From contig JAEZVF010000073.1 of the NCBI GenBank assembly GCA_023443225.1, positions 1 to 64,000 on the forward strand: a DNA stretch of 64,000 bases, read 5' to 3'. A model generated the notes under the pieces. It saw only the letters and a list, made by a program, of their open reading frames with translations, searched no databases and was not told where the DNA came from. The DNA comes from Bacillota bacterium. Lineage in GTDB: Bacteria; Bacillota; Clostridia; Lachnospirales; Lachnospiraceae. Shown here in pieces: positions 43,444 to 52,956 of the stretch. A program made the translations under genes and the position numbers. The first letter of the stretch is position 1. Every line of letters starts with the position of its first letter.

Positions 43444-45219
43444 CTAATCAGGAATATGCAATTTTTGTAAGTTTGCCTGTTCCCGAATAATGTTTTGTAG
43501 TGCTTCAATATCATTTTTCTCTATTGCCGCTTTACTTTGCAGTTCAAGACTGTTCTTTTTAATTCGATATACGGTTTCCTCCAGCGCCTTCTTTTGCTCC
43601 TGTTCATTCATTTCACCACGCACTCCGGTAGTAAACAGGGAAGCCGCCTCGTTTTGTTCTTCTTTACTTTCAAAGTAATTAATAATCTTAGCAGGTGTTA
43701 CGATGTGCTCTGTCTTATATTGTGTAAACAACATTTCTGCCACTTGCTTAAATAAATCTTCCGTAAAGTCAGATGGTTCAATAATTCCATGGATTTTATC
43801 AAATATTCGGGTATCTTCAATTAACCAAGTCAGCAAAATCTTCTGTGATTGCAGGGTGGCGTCGGTGCGTTTATTCTTCTGCTTGCTTCTTTCCGTATGA
43901 TACTCCCGCATATCATTTTGTCCTACAACAATCTGAGCTCCGTATCGATTCACTAATTTTCTTAGGTTGTCAAAGCCAATCCTATATTTAGCAGCTACTG
44001 CTTCAATGTAATTATTCCGTTCGATTTCCTCTGTAAACACTAACATTTTTTTCGCTAACTCATTAAAAAACCTAGTTTTTTGTTCTGGATCATTTAAATC
44101 AAAATCCCGTTCTAAAACTTCTATTTCAAAAAAGAAAGCATTGTCTGCATTATCAATTCGTTTTTTGAATTCTTCTGCTCCTAATGCCTTAATAAAGTCG
44201 TCCGGATCTTTGTAAGGCTTCATATTGATAACTTTTGCAATTAATCCTGCTTCTTTTAAAATTGGTATTGCCCTAAGTGCAGCCTTCACTCCTGCTCCAT
44301 CACTATCATATGTCAGAAGTACTTCATTGGTATATCGCTTCAACAGATTGGCTTGAAGCCCGGTAAAGGCTGTTCCAAGCGATGCCACTGCATTATTAAA
44401 TCCAGCCTGATGCAATGCAATTACATCCATATAACCTTCGCAGATTAGGATGTTATGCTTTCTTGAAACTCTGGCCAGGTTCAAACCATAAAGATTGCGG
44501 CTTTTATCAAACAGCTTTGTCTCCGGGGAATTCAAGTATTTTGGCATTCCCTCACCCATGACTCTGCCGCCAAAGCCAATTACCCGATTATTTACATCCA
44601 TGATAGGAAACATAACACGATTCCAAAATTTATCGTATACCTTTTTGGATTCATCAAAACTTATGAGTCCGGATTCTTTTAAAATGCTGTCTTCATAACC
44701 CAAATGTTTTAAATACTGATACAGGTCATCTCCTGTCTTGTTTGAGAACCCCAATCCGAATTGTTGGATGATTTCATCGGACAGTTTCCTATTTTTAAGA
44801 TAATCGAACGCAATTTTTCCACGTTCTGACTTCAATTGATAATAGTAATATTTTGCCGCCTCTTTATTTATCTCAAGCAATCTTCCTTTTAAGTTCGCCT
44901 GTTTTTTGGCTTCCTCACTATATTCTACTTCCGGCAGATTAATTCCTGCACGGCCTGCGAGGTATTTTAATGTTTCCACAAAGGAATAATTCTCATATTC
45001 CATAATAAAGGTAAATACATTACCTCCAACTCCACACCCAAAACAATGATACATTTGTTTTGAACCACTAACGCTAAATGATGCTGATTTCTCATTATGG
45101 AATGGACAAAGTCCCATGTGACTACCACCCTTTTTCTGTAGCTTTACATAGGTACCTATGACATCAACGATATCATTTTTCATTCTGATCTCTTCAACCA
45201 GCTCTTCCGGATAAAACAC
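43444..45219 (-). CDS. dnaG: DNA primase
   Basis: The 591-residue protein makes RNA primers at the replication fork. The N-terminal CHC2 zinc finger is intact (GLCPFHNEKSASFSV with a later HCFGCGVGGN, about 37-65). The TOPRIM catalytic core has ILICEGYMDVIALHQAG with the metal-binding Glu and LTYDSDGAGVKAA. The C-terminal DnaB-interacting part is helical and divergent, as usual. The start is a GTG seven bases after AGGAGG. It lies 12 bases behind dgt and 42 bases before rpoD, hence one operon. Confidence 0.97.
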   Translation of the reverse strand: MFYPEELVEEIRMKNDIVDVIGTYVKLQKKGGSHMGLCPFHNEKSASFSVSGSKQMYHCFGCGVGGNVFTFIMEYENYSFVETLKYLAGRAGINLPEVEYSEEAKKQANLKGRLLEINKEAAKYYYYQLKSERGKIAFDYLKNRKLSDEIIQQFGLGFSNKTGDDLYQYLKHLGYEDSILKESGLISFDESKKVYDKFWNRVMFPIMDVNNRVIGFGGRVMGEGMPKYLNSPETKLFDKSRNLYGLNLARVSRKHNILICEGYMDVIALHQAGFNNAVASLGTAFTGLQANLLKRYTNEVLLTYDSDGAGVKAALRAIPILKEAGLIAKVINMKPYKDPDDFIKALGAEEFKKRIDNADNAFFFEIEVLERDFDLNDPEQKTRFFNELAKKMLVFTEEIERNNYIEAVAAKYRIGFDNLRKLVNRYGAQIVVGQNDMREYHTERSKQKNKRTDATLQSQKILLTWLIEDTRIFDKIHGIIEPSDFTEDLFKQVAEMLFTQYKTEHIVTPAKIINYFESKEEQNEAASLFTTGVRGEMNEQEQKKALEETVYRIKKNSLELQSKAAIEKNDIEALQNIIREQANLQKLHIPD

Positions 45220-45231
45220 ATGAATCCTCCT

Positions 45232-46281
45232 TTAATAAACACTCCATGACCTTGGTATGGCCAATTCTTTGAATTTATTTACGGCATAATGATCCGTCAT
45301 TCCCGCAATATAATCGCAAATAACTCTTGTTTTTGTTTCTCCCTTCTTCTCTATCATGAAGAGATACTCCTCTGGTAACAGTTCCAGATTCTTCTCATAA
45401 TATTGAAACAATTGTTCCAGCATGGACATCGCCCGCTGTTCTTCGCCCTTAGCTACCGGGTTGGTATAGACACTTTTAAACATATATTTTCTCATCTCAA
45501 ACATAGCACGCTCCACCTCATGCGACATAGCTATGTCATTCTTATCTTCACTTTGATTTATGATATCATGAATGATCGTACTCAACCTCTCCCTTGGACT
45601 GTGTCCAAGAATATCTGTATATTCTCTCGGGATATCCTCTTCCGTAATAATGTGTCCACGGATTGCATCATCTATGTCATGATTAATGTAAGCAATTTTA
45701 TCCGACAAACGGACAATTTTGCCTTCCAGAGTGTTGGGTACACCTACCGTCTGATGATTCCGTATTCCATCCCGAACCTCTTTCGTAAGATTTAATCCAT
45801 CCCCATGATGTTCTAACAATTCAACGACCCGTATACTTTGTATACTATGTTCAAAACCCTCCGGACAGATTGCATTTAAAGCTCTCTCTCCAGCATGTCC
45901 AAAAGGAGTATGTCCCAAATCATGTCCTAAGGCAATCGCTTCCGTTAAGTCTTCATTTAATCGTAACGTTTTCGCAATTGTTCTGGCAATTTGTGAAACT
46001 TCAAGTGTATGAGTTAGCCTTGTTCGGTAATGGTCCCCTTCCGGCGACAAGAAAACCTGTGTCTTATGTTTTAACCTACGAAAAGATTTGGAATGCAGGA
46101 TGCGATCCCTGTCTCTTTGATAGACTGGCCGAATGTTACAATGTTCTTCGTAATTATCTCTACCCAAAGAGTTGTCGCTAAATGCTGCATAGGGACTTAA
46201 TGTTTCATGCTCCCTCTGCTCTAATTTCTGTCTCATACAACATTTTTCTTGCAATATACTTTTATTTGATTCTTTCTTCAT
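45232..46281 (-). CDS. dgt: dGTP triphosphohydrolase
   Basis: The 349-residue HD-domain enzyme hydrolyses dGTP (and perhaps other dNTPs) to the nucleoside and triphosphate. Seen: RDRILHSKSFRRLKHKTQVF (about 57-76), RLTHTLEVSQIARTIAK with the first HD-domain His, LGHDLGHTPFGHAGERAL with the H-D pair and second His, and SDKIAYINHDIDDA. It is of the short (type 2) class common in Firmicutes. GGGAGGAGGT precedes the ATG. It is the first gene of the dgt-dnaG-rpoD block, tying nucleotide pool control to replication. Confidence 0.95.
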   Translation of the reverse strand: MKKESNKSILQEKCCMRQKLEQREHETLSPYAAFSDNSLGRDNYEEHCNIRPVYQRDRDRILHSKSFRRLKHKTQVFLSPEGDHYRTRLTHTLEVSQIARTIAKTLRLNEDLTEAIALGHDLGHTPFGHAGERALNAICPEGFEHSIQSIRVVELLEHHGDGLNLTKEVRDGIRNHQTVGVPNTLEGKIVRLSDKIAYINHDIDDAIRGHIITEEDIPREYTDILGHSPRERLSTIIHDIINQSEDKNDIAMSHEVERAMFEMRKYMFKSVYTNPVAKGEEQRAMSMLEQLFQYYEKNLELLPEEYLFMIEKKGETKTRVICDYIAGMTDHYAVNKFKELAIPRSWSVY

Positions 46282-46405
46282 TACAAGTATACCTCCTCCC
46301 GGATTTTAATTGTACCATAATTGCTCCTATTACTAGTATTCTACTAAACTTGATTATTTCCTTTTTTATTTTAAACTTTTATATTTGTTTATTTAAATAG
46401 AAAGA

Positions 46406-46446
46406 AGCCAGAACAAGACGGTAGATCTTACTGTCTTGCTCCAGCC
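46406..46446 (-). terminator. terminator of the feo operon
   Basis: On the minus strand a ~17-bp stem forms between 46446-46429 and 46423-46407. All mismatches of the plus strand become G-U pairs, which shows the direction. It is followed by TCTTTCTATTT. It lies ten bases past the stop of the small Cys-rich protein gene. Confidence 0.8.
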
Positions 46447-46455
46447 ATAATTTAA

Positions 46456-46596
46456 TTACTTGTCTGAACATTTTGCTTTTGACGGACAATCACCACAGCC
46501 ACAGCCGCAGAACTTTCCATTTTTAAAGTCTTTTACCTTTTTGTATATAATAAATCCTGCATAAATTGCAATCAGTGCTCCAATAACAATTGCCAT
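46456..46596 (-). CDS. FeoB-associated Cys-rich membrane protein
   Basis: The frame is open upstream, but ATG 46596 (MAIVIGALIAIYAGFIIYKK) follows GGAAGGAGA closely, giving 46 residues: one transmembrane helix (3-18), a basic stretch and a Cys cluster FCGCGCGDCPSKAKC. This is the standard layout of the small FeoB-associated Cys-rich proteins (FeoC-like position) that probably help FeoB move or hold ferrous iron. It starts 17 bases after the feoB stop in the same operon. Confidence 0.9.
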   Translation of the reverse strand: MAIVIGALIAIYAGFIIYKKVKDFKNGKFCGCGCGDCPSKAKCSDK

Positions 46597-46613
46597 AGTA
46601 TTCTCCTTCCTAC

Positions 46614-48761
46614 TTAAAACAAACTTCCGATTTGAAAGACAAGTGTTGCTGCAAACCAAGCAATCACTAATTGAAATGTTATTGTAAATATGGTCCATTT
46701 AACTGATTTTAATTCCCTTGCTATCACTCCAATTGCTGCTGCACAAGGAGTATATAGTAAGCAGAATATCATTAATGCATATGCATTTAATGCTCCAAAG
46801 CCCAAGGGTTCTAGTATCTGAACTAAATTGTTCATACCTGTTTCAGAGTTGATATTAACAATTCCAAACAACACACTAAAGCTTGATACTACCACTTCTT
46901 TTGCTGCAAGTCCTGAGATGAGTGCAACCCCTACCTGCCATAGTCCTAAGCCTGCCGGTTTCAGTATGGGTATCAGCAATCGACCAAACATCGCTCCAAA
47001 GCTTTCCGACATGTTATCCACCATTCCGGTAAAACCAAAATTAAGTATGAACCAAATTAGGATAGAAGCCAGAAAAATCGTAGTTCCTGCTTTTGAAAGA
47101 TAATCTTTTACTTTATCCCAAACATAGAGGATGATAGTTCTTGCATTGGGTGCTTTGTATTCTGGCAATTCAATCAACAACGTATTTATCTTATCTTCGC
47201 TGGATTTCTTATTCTTGCTTTGATCTATTTTATGCATTACATAAGCTGAAATAATTCCGATCAGCAGACCAACCACATACATGGAAAATGCTACAAATGT
47301 TGCATAAGACCCAAAAAACATTCCCGCAAACAGAACGTAGATTGGGATTTTCGCACTACAGGACATAAAGGGAGTTACTATAATTGTCCTTCTTCTATCC
47401 TTCGGGTCCTCTAAGGTACGAGATGCCATAACCGCCGGTACGGTACATCCAAATCCCAACAGCATAGGAATAAATGCCCTGCCGGATAAACCAATTTTGC
47501 CCATGATTCCATTCATGACATAAGCAACACGGGACATGTATCCACTGTCCTCTAAGAACGCAAGTGCAAGGAACAGGATAAAGATATTGGGTAAAAAGGT
47601 TAAGATTCCTCCTACCCCTGCGATAATACCATCGACGATTAAAGATGTTAATATTTCACCTGCTTTCATCGAGATAAGAGCCTCTAGAACCAGATTCGAG
47701 AAACCTTCTAATGCACTTTCAAAAAATCCTTTCAGTGCATCACCTATGGTAAATGTAAGAAAAAACACTAACGCCATGATCAGAAGAAAGATTGGCATCC
47801 CAACATACCGATGAGTCAATATTTTGTCAACTTTATCCGTTGCTTCTTCCTTTTTATCTTTATTTACGAGAACTTCTTCTATTATTTCTTCTATTAAATC
47901 GTATTTTTGATTAATAATATCCGTTTCATAGCTGCGATCGATAATTGCTGATAAATCCACTGGATATAAGGTCTTAATTTCTACATCCTGCTCCAATAAT
48001 TTAATCGCATGCCACCTTGGGTTCCTAATCTTGGGATATTCTTTTAACAATATATTTGAAATCTCATCGATCTTATCTTCTATTTCATCACTATATACCA
48101 CAGTTAAATCACTATGATGTTCATGAACATGCTTGCTTCCTGACTCATTTTGGTTCCCATGATGATGTTCCAAATTGTTATCATTGCATTTCGTCTTATG
48201 GTGGGCAACTGCATGCATCAATATATCTAATCCAGTCTTTTTTCTGGCAGAAACCGGGATAACCGGTATTCCCAGCATTTCTGGCAAGCGGTGAAGATCA
48301 ATCTCCATCCCTCTTTCTTCTATGATATCCATCATATTAAGTGCCAGTATAACAGGTTTACCAAGTTCAATAAGTTGTAACGTTAAATATAAATTTCTTT
48401 CTAAGCTGGAGGCATCTGCTACATCTATAATAACATCCACCTCATCCTCTAAGATGTACTTTCTTGTCAGTTTTTCTTCCATGGTATAGGAAGTCAGGCT
48501 GTAAATGCCGGGTAAATCCACTAACTTAAACTTATCATTATGGTATTTAAATGCCCCTTCCTTCTTCTCAACCGTAACACCCGGCCAGTTAGCAACCTTT
48601 AACTTTGCACCGGTATAGGCATTAAATAAGGTAGTTTTACCACAATTGGGATTACCAACAAATCCCACTTGTAGAATTTCCTTTTCCTCACTGTATTGGT
48701 TTATATGAAATGCTGATTTTGTGTAGTTTTTTATATCAGGAAGTGATATCTTATTCTTCAT
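46614..48761 (-). CDS. feoB: ferrous iron transporter FeoB
   Basis: The protein of about 715 residues imports Fe2+ across the membrane. The N-terminal G domain shows VGNPNCGKTTLFNAYTGAK (G1), WPGVTVEKKEG (G2), LVDLPGIYSL (G3) and LALNMMD (G4). A helical GDI-like region follows, then about ten transmembrane helices with two Gate motifs (around GFGCTVPAVMASRTL and YTPCAAAIGVIAREL). Unusual is a long His-rich insertion in the linker (HHKTKCNDNNLEHHHGN, then HVHEHH, about 185-215), which might bind metal. ATGs at 48767 and 48761 are both possible; the latter has the better spacing from GGAGGAGGT. The first overlaps the feoA stop. Confidence 0.96.
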   Translation of the reverse strand: MKNKISLPDIKNYTKSAFHINQYSEEKEILQVGFVGNPNCGKTTLFNAYTGAKLKVANWPGVTVEKKEGAFKYHNDKFKLVDLPGIYSLTSYTMEEKLTRKYILEDEVDVIIDVADASSLERNLYLTLQLIELGKPVILALNMMDIIEERGMEIDLHRLPEMLGIPVIPVSARKKTGLDILMHAVAHHKTKCNDNNLEHHHGNQNESGSKHVHEHHSDLTVVYSDEIEDKIDEISNILLKEYPKIRNPRWHAIKLLEQDVEIKTLYPVDLSAIIDRSYETDIINQKYDLIEEIIEEVLVNKDKKEEATDKVDKILTHRYVGMPIFLLIMALVFFLTFTIGDALKGFFESALEGFSNLVLEALISMKAGEILTSLIVDGIIAGVGGILTFLPNIFILFLALAFLEDSGYMSRVAYVMNGIMGKIGLSGRAFIPMLLGFGCTVPAVMASRTLEDPKDRRRTIIVTPFMSCSAKIPIYVLFAGMFFGSYATFVAFSMYVVGLLIGIISAYVMHKIDQSKNKKSSEDKINTLLIELPEYKAPNARTIILYVWDKVKDYLSKAGTTIFLASILIWFILNFGFTGMVDNMSESFGAMFGRLLIPILKPAGLGLWQVGVALISGLAAKEVVVSSFSVLFGIVNINSETGMNNLVQILEPLGFGALNAYALMIFCLLYTPCAAAIGVIARELKSVKWTIFTITFQLVIAWFAATLVFQIGSLF

Positions 48762-48763
48762 AA

Positions 48764-48985
48764 TCATACCTCCTCCGTATAAATCGATTCTGCTATTTTA
48801 TTCCCAACTGCTAATCTTGTACCTCTGACCTTAAATACAACCGCTCCATCCGTATTCTGATTCAGTAGCTGTATCTTCGTTCCTTGAATCAAACCTAAAG
48901 ATTCCAATCTGCGTCTTGTACCTATTTCTAATTTTAATTCTTTTACAATATAGTACTGTCCAATCTTTCCGTCTTTAAGAGTCAT
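48764..48985 (-). CDS. feoA: FeoA-family protein
   Basis: From ATG 48985 (MTLKDGKIGQYYIVKEL) the protein has 73 residues, the usual FeoA size. An SH3-like beta-barrel pattern is visible: LEIGTRRRLESLGLIQGTKI and GAVVFKVRGTRLAVGNKIAE. A frame extension upstream exists, but the GGAGGAAGGAG site fits this start. FeoA is needed for full FeoB activity, probably as a cytosolic partner. Its stop overlaps the possible feoB start (translational coupling). A Fur-type box and a consensus promoter stand directly upstream. Confidence 0.95.
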   Translation of the reverse strand: MTLKDGKIGQYYIVKELKLEIGTRRRLESLGLIQGTKIQLLNQNTDGAVVFKVRGTRLAVGNKIAESIYTEEV

Positions 48986-49011
48986 ATTGGTACTCCTTCC
49001 TCCTGTTGTCA

Positions 49012-49030
49012 AATGATAATAATTATCATT
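49012..49030. promoter_or_regulatory. Fur box of the feo operon
   Basis: AATGATAATAATTATCATT is a perfect 19-bp palindrome containing the 7-1-7 Fur core TGATAAT-A-ATTATCA (49014-49028). It sits between the promoter and feoA, as expected for repression by iron-loaded Fur. Confidence 0.88.
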
Positions 49031-49041
49031 ACCTTCTAATA

Positions 49042-49070
49042 ATTATAACTCTCAGACCTTTCTTTGTCAA
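49042..49070 (-). promoter_or_regulatory. feo operon promoter
   Basis: The minus strand has TTGACA (49065-49070), a 17-base spacer and TATAAT (49042-49047), a full consensus match. The Fur box lies at the predicted start site and just downstream. Confidence 0.88.
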
Positions 49071-49077
49071 CGGTTGC

Positions 49078-49122
49078 TTTATCTTGATATCGCTCTTCGT
49101 TTTATCTTGATATCGCCCTTCG
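49078..49122. repeat. tandem 22-bp repeat
   Basis: TTTATCTTGATATCGC followed by TCTTCG (49078-49099) is repeated once with a single change at 49101-49122, in the short gap between the feo promoter and the end of the ABC gene. No function is visible. Confidence 0.7.
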
Positions 49123-49124
49123 CC

Positions 49125-50942
49125 TTATACTTTATACCGCTCTGCCTGTGCTTTCCACATCATTGAATACTTGCCGTTCATTTTAAGGAGTTCCTCGTGT
49201 TTTCCTTCTTCGATAATGGAACCCTTCTCCATCATATAGATTCGATCTGCATCCCTGGTGGTTGAAAGTCGGTGTGATATAAAGATGACAGTTCTATGAT
49301 TTGCAGCCTCTTGCATTGTTTTATTTAAATTATATTCAGCAATCGGGTCCAGTGCACTCGAAGGTTCATCAAGGATTATCCTATTGGCATCCTTATAAAG
49401 AACTCTTGCTATGGCAACCTTCTGGCTTTCTCCTCCTGATAAATTAATGCCGTCTTCTTCAAATTCGCTAGTAAGGGGAGTCTGAAGACCTTTTTCAAAA
49501 GATAGAAGTCTATCCTTAAATCCTGCATCGGTAAGTGCTTGTATACAGGCATGATCCACATTCAGATTTTCATCGTGTAAATCTTCAAGCAATACATTAT
49601 CCTTTACCGAGGCTGCAAATATCTGATAATCTTGAAAAACTACCCCTAGCTGCTTTCGGTACTCATTTATATCATAGTCTTTAATATTGATTCCATTAAG
49701 TAAAACCTCCCCTTTAGTCACATCATAAAGTCGCATGAAAAGCTTTACCAATGTGGTTTTTCCTGCTCCGTTATAGCCTACCAGTGCAATCTTTTCATAA
49801 GGATGGATTCTCATGTTAATATTATGGAGTATTTCATTTGAGTGATTATTATAAGAAAAGGATACATCTTTTAGTTCTAAGATTGCTGGTTCTGTAGGAA
49901 CTGCCATGTTCTTTCGACTGCTTATCTTCGTTTTATAAGCAAGGAAACTTCGAATGTTTTCTATGTACAAGCTGTTTTCAGCAGCTGATGTTATGGATTC
50001 TGCCAGATTATTTAAAGAACCTTTAATATTACCTGAGGAATTGAATAATACAACCACACTACTGTAAGAAATGCTGTGGAGGATTGCCGCTTTATATACC
50101 AGATATATAATATATAGACTGCTACCCACAAAATCATTAGCCAGATATCGTCTTACAAAACCCAAAGCCCAGCATTTTTTTGTATATTTCTTCTCTGCTT
50201 TGTACAGTTCCTGATTGCTTTCCTCAAAATCTTCATATAGCTTTTCTTTGATTTCAGGATTCATTCGAAGTTCTTTTGCATAATCATTAAGATAGAATAC
50301 CCTGTGAATATATGCCCTTTTTCGTTCAATTGGATTCTTTTCCAACCGCGCTGAATAGGTGAACTTATTCATGATTTTCCCAAAGAATACGGTTAATAGA
50401 AAAGAGGCAAGAACAAATATCACCGAAACTTCATCAATCAGTAAAAAGTACGAACCGCAGACCACAACCATGGTAATACCTCTGGTTACATCTGCAATTA
50501 TTTTGAGTAGTCGTTCTACACATTTCTCGGATTCTGCTACAGAAAGCACAAATTCATTATAAAACTTCGGGTTATCGTAACATGCTAAATCCAAGTCTTT
50601 TGATTTTTCGAATAATTTCATCCTAAGTGCTTGAATGATTCTAGGCTTCGAACGAAACTCGATATAATTTATTAGAATTCCACTGTATACCTGGGAAATG
50701 GCTAATACAACCATTATTAAGGCAAGAAAACGTATTGCATCCATATATGGCCTGCCAAATTCTATGGTCTCCAGAACGTATTTGATTCCATAGGTGTGTT
50801 CGAAAAATATCAAAGTCGCGTGCTTGATACCTTCTAGTATATACATAATTAGGTATAAAGGAGCTGCATGAAAGCAAATTTGAAAGAGGAAAGCATTGTT
50901 TGATACTATTTTTTTCATATCTTGTTTATTATCCTTCTCCAT
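49125..50942 (-). CDS. ABC exporter half-transporter, second subunit
   Basis: The 605-residue protein has an N-terminal six-helix membrane domain (about 20-320) and a C-terminal ATPase: Walker A GYNGAGKTT, Q-loop VVFQDYQIF, signature LSGGESQKVAIAR, Walker B NRIILDEPSSALDP with the catalytic Glu, and switch His in FISHRLS. It pairs with the similar 597-residue protein encoded 13 bases upstream, so together they probably form a heterodimeric exporter. Both nucleotide sites look catalytically complete. There is no C39 peptidase domain. AGGAGAAG precedes the ATG. The substrate is unknown; the divergent CPBP protease would fit a peptide or bacteriocin-type substrate. Confidence 0.92.
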   Translation of the reverse strand: MEKDNKQDMKKIVSNNAFLFQICFHAAPLYLIMYILEGIKHATLIFFEHTYGIKYVLETIEFGRPYMDAIRFLALIMVVLAISQVYSGILINYIEFRSKPRIIQALRMKLFEKSKDLDLACYDNPKFYNEFVLSVAESEKCVERLLKIIADVTRGITMVVVCGSYFLLIDEVSVIFVLASFLLTVFFGKIMNKFTYSARLEKNPIERKRAYIHRVFYLNDYAKELRMNPEIKEKLYEDFEESNQELYKAEKKYTKKCWALGFVRRYLANDFVGSSLYIIYLVYKAAILHSISYSSVVVLFNSSGNIKGSLNNLAESITSAAENSLYIENIRSFLAYKTKISSRKNMAVPTEPAILELKDVSFSYNNHSNEILHNINMRIHPYEKIALVGYNGAGKTTLVKLFMRLYDVTKGEVLLNGINIKDYDINEYRKQLGVVFQDYQIFAASVKDNVLLEDLHDENLNVDHACIQALTDAGFKDRLLSFEKGLQTPLTSEFEEDGINLSGGESQKVAIARVLYKDANRIILDEPSSALDPIAEYNLNKTMQEAANHRTVIFISHRLSTTRDADRIYMMEKGSIIEEGKHEELLKMNGKYSMMWKAQAERYKV

Positions 50943-50955
50943 TGATCTTCTCCTA

Positions 50956-52749
50956 TTATGTTAGGGCCAGGTAATTTTGTGCTTGCTTCTGATACATATC
51001 TGCATATGCACCATCACGTTTCATTAATTCCTGATGAGTCCCTTCTTCTATAATGGTTCCGTTTTCCAACATATATACCATATCTGCATTTCTAACAGAA
51101 GATAATCGATGAGATATGAAAATCATGGTCTTGTCTTTGCTATCTTCAATAATGCTGTCATACAATTCGCATTCTGCAATTGGGTCCAGAGCGCTGGAGG
51201 GTTCATCAAATATCTTGATGGGTGTGTCATGGGCAAATGCTCTTGCTACCACAATTTTCTGAAACTGCCCGCCAGAAAGTATTACGCCTTCCTCGTCAAA
51301 TTCCTTTGTCAACATAGTATCCAAACCTTTTGGAAGAGATGCAATTTTATCATATATTCCTGCCTTCTTCAGTGCTCTTTTTACCAAAATCTCTTCTTCT
51401 GGATCCTCAATCTTTGCTTTACGCATCAATACATTTTCTCGAACAGACATGGCAAATATCTTATAGTCCTGAAACGCTGCTGCAAAAAGTTTTCTGTATG
51501 CACGTAGATTATATTCTTTGATGTTCCTACCATTCACAAGGATCTCTCCTTCGGTTGGATCATACATTCTGAACAACAATTTTATAATGGTAGATTTACC
51601 AGCTCCATTATGACCTACCAATGCTACTGCCGTATTTTCTTTTATTGTAAAGGAGAGTTTGCGGATGACAGGCTCCTGGTCAATTTTATAGGAAAATGTA
51701 ACCTTGCGAAATTCGATAGAATCAATTCTCTTATCCGGTAGAATACCATCCATGTCTTCTGGAATTTCTTCCTTGTATTCAAGAAACGATCTTATGTTTT
51801 CTACAAGTAATGCTTTTTTATTACATTCCATCAAGTCCGCGGTAAAGAAGATTAGAATCCAAGTGGCTGCTACCATAACGCTGCTTAATATAGCAAGATC
51901 AGCCAACACCATACTCTTGCTCACTGCAGTGCGATAGACACCATAAATTAGTACGCCTTGAAAGATGACCGTAAAAGTAAGATATACCTTAAACCAATAT
52001 GCAACAAAAGCTTTCTTTGCATACCGGTCACTCACTTTAATTGCCTCTTCTACTGCTTCGTTATATTTGTGTTTTAACAACCCAAACACCTTAGACAGTC
52101 TGATTTCCTTCGCATAATCACTCAAATGAATTACCCGGTTTATGTATTCTGTCTTCCGGTTTGCAGGAATGGATTCCTTATAAATCCGATATAATATTTT
52201 ATTATGGAGTGAACCAAAAACAAAGTTTCCCAGAATCGGCGCCAGTACAAAAAGCATTGCCAGGTGATCCAAACCATACATGACAGCAAACACGATAACA
52301 GCTGCTAACCCACCAAAAATCACACCAAAGAAATTCTTAACAATACCAGTCATGTTATCCGCTGCATCCTTAGTAGCCAAAGTATAGCGGTTATAGAAAT
52401 CCGCATCCTCAAAACAGCGCAATTCAACATTGGCTGCTTTTCTATAAATAATGTTGTAGAACTTCTGATAAAACACTTTGTCTGTCAGCGGTATCGCCAC
52501 GTTGTCTACATAATTATTGAATACTGCCGCACTAGCAAAAAATAAAATGGTTATGCCAATAAATAAAAGTATCTCTGAAAAATTCTTCTCCCTCTCAATC
52601 GCGCCGATAACATATCTCATAAAAAACGCAGAATAAAATACCCATTCAAAATAGCTGAGTAAACTTTGAATGGCCACGAAAATAAGCCTGCTTCTGCAAA
52701 GCTTCCACATAGTTTTTACAGCATAAAGATTGTTAGATAGACTTTTCAC
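50956..52749 (-). CDS. ABC exporter half-transporter, first subunit
   Basis: The 597-residue protein has the same layout: six transmembrane helices (about 20-310), then ATPase motifs GHNGAGKST, AAFQDYKIF, signature LSGGQFQKIVVAR, Walker B IKIFDEPSSALDP and the switch His in FISHRLS. The start is a GTG after CAGGAGC. It is the promoter-proximal gene of the pair and shares with its partner the unusual feature of conserved FQDY Q-loops. It may have arisen with it by duplication. No substrate can be assigned from sequence. Confidence 0.92.
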   Translation of the reverse strand: MKSLSNNLYAVKTMWKLCRSRLIFVAIQSLLSYFEWVFYSAFFMRYVIGAIEREKNFSEILLFIGITILFFASAAVFNNYVDNVAIPLTDKVFYQKFYNIIYRKAANVELRCFEDADFYNRYTLATKDAADNMTGIVKNFFGVIFGGLAAVIVFAVMYGLDHLAMLFVLAPILGNFVFGSLHNKILYRIYKESIPANRKTEYINRVIHLSDYAKEIRLSKVFGLLKHKYNEAVEEAIKVSDRYAKKAFVAYWFKVYLTFTVIFQGVLIYGVYRTAVSKSMVLADLAILSSVMVAATWILIFFTADLMECNKKALLVENIRSFLEYKEEIPEDMDGILPDKRIDSIEFRKVTFSYKIDQEPVIRKLSFTIKENTAVALVGHNGAGKSTIIKLLFRMYDPTEGEILVNGRNIKEYNLRAYRKLFAAAFQDYKIFAMSVRENVLMRKAKIEDPEEEILVKRALKKAGIYDKIASLPKGLDTMLTKEFDEEGVILSGGQFQKIVVARAFAHDTPIKIFDEPSSALDPIAECELYDSIIEDSKDKTMIFISHRLSSVRNADMVYMLENGTIIEEGTHQELMKRDGAYADMYQKQAQNYLALT

Positions 52750-52956
52750 AATCGCTCCTGTTCCATTGCTCCATCACCAACCGACATGAAGTAATTAATA
52801 AAATGTATTTTGTTTATAATAATATAGTTTTTTCCATTTAGCAATGTTAACTTTACCAAAATCGGAATATAATGAATTTAAATTCTAATTTGTGGAAATA
52901 GGTATTGCTTTCAGTTATAATAAAGCTAACTTTAATACAGGGAAAGGCGGAAGATC

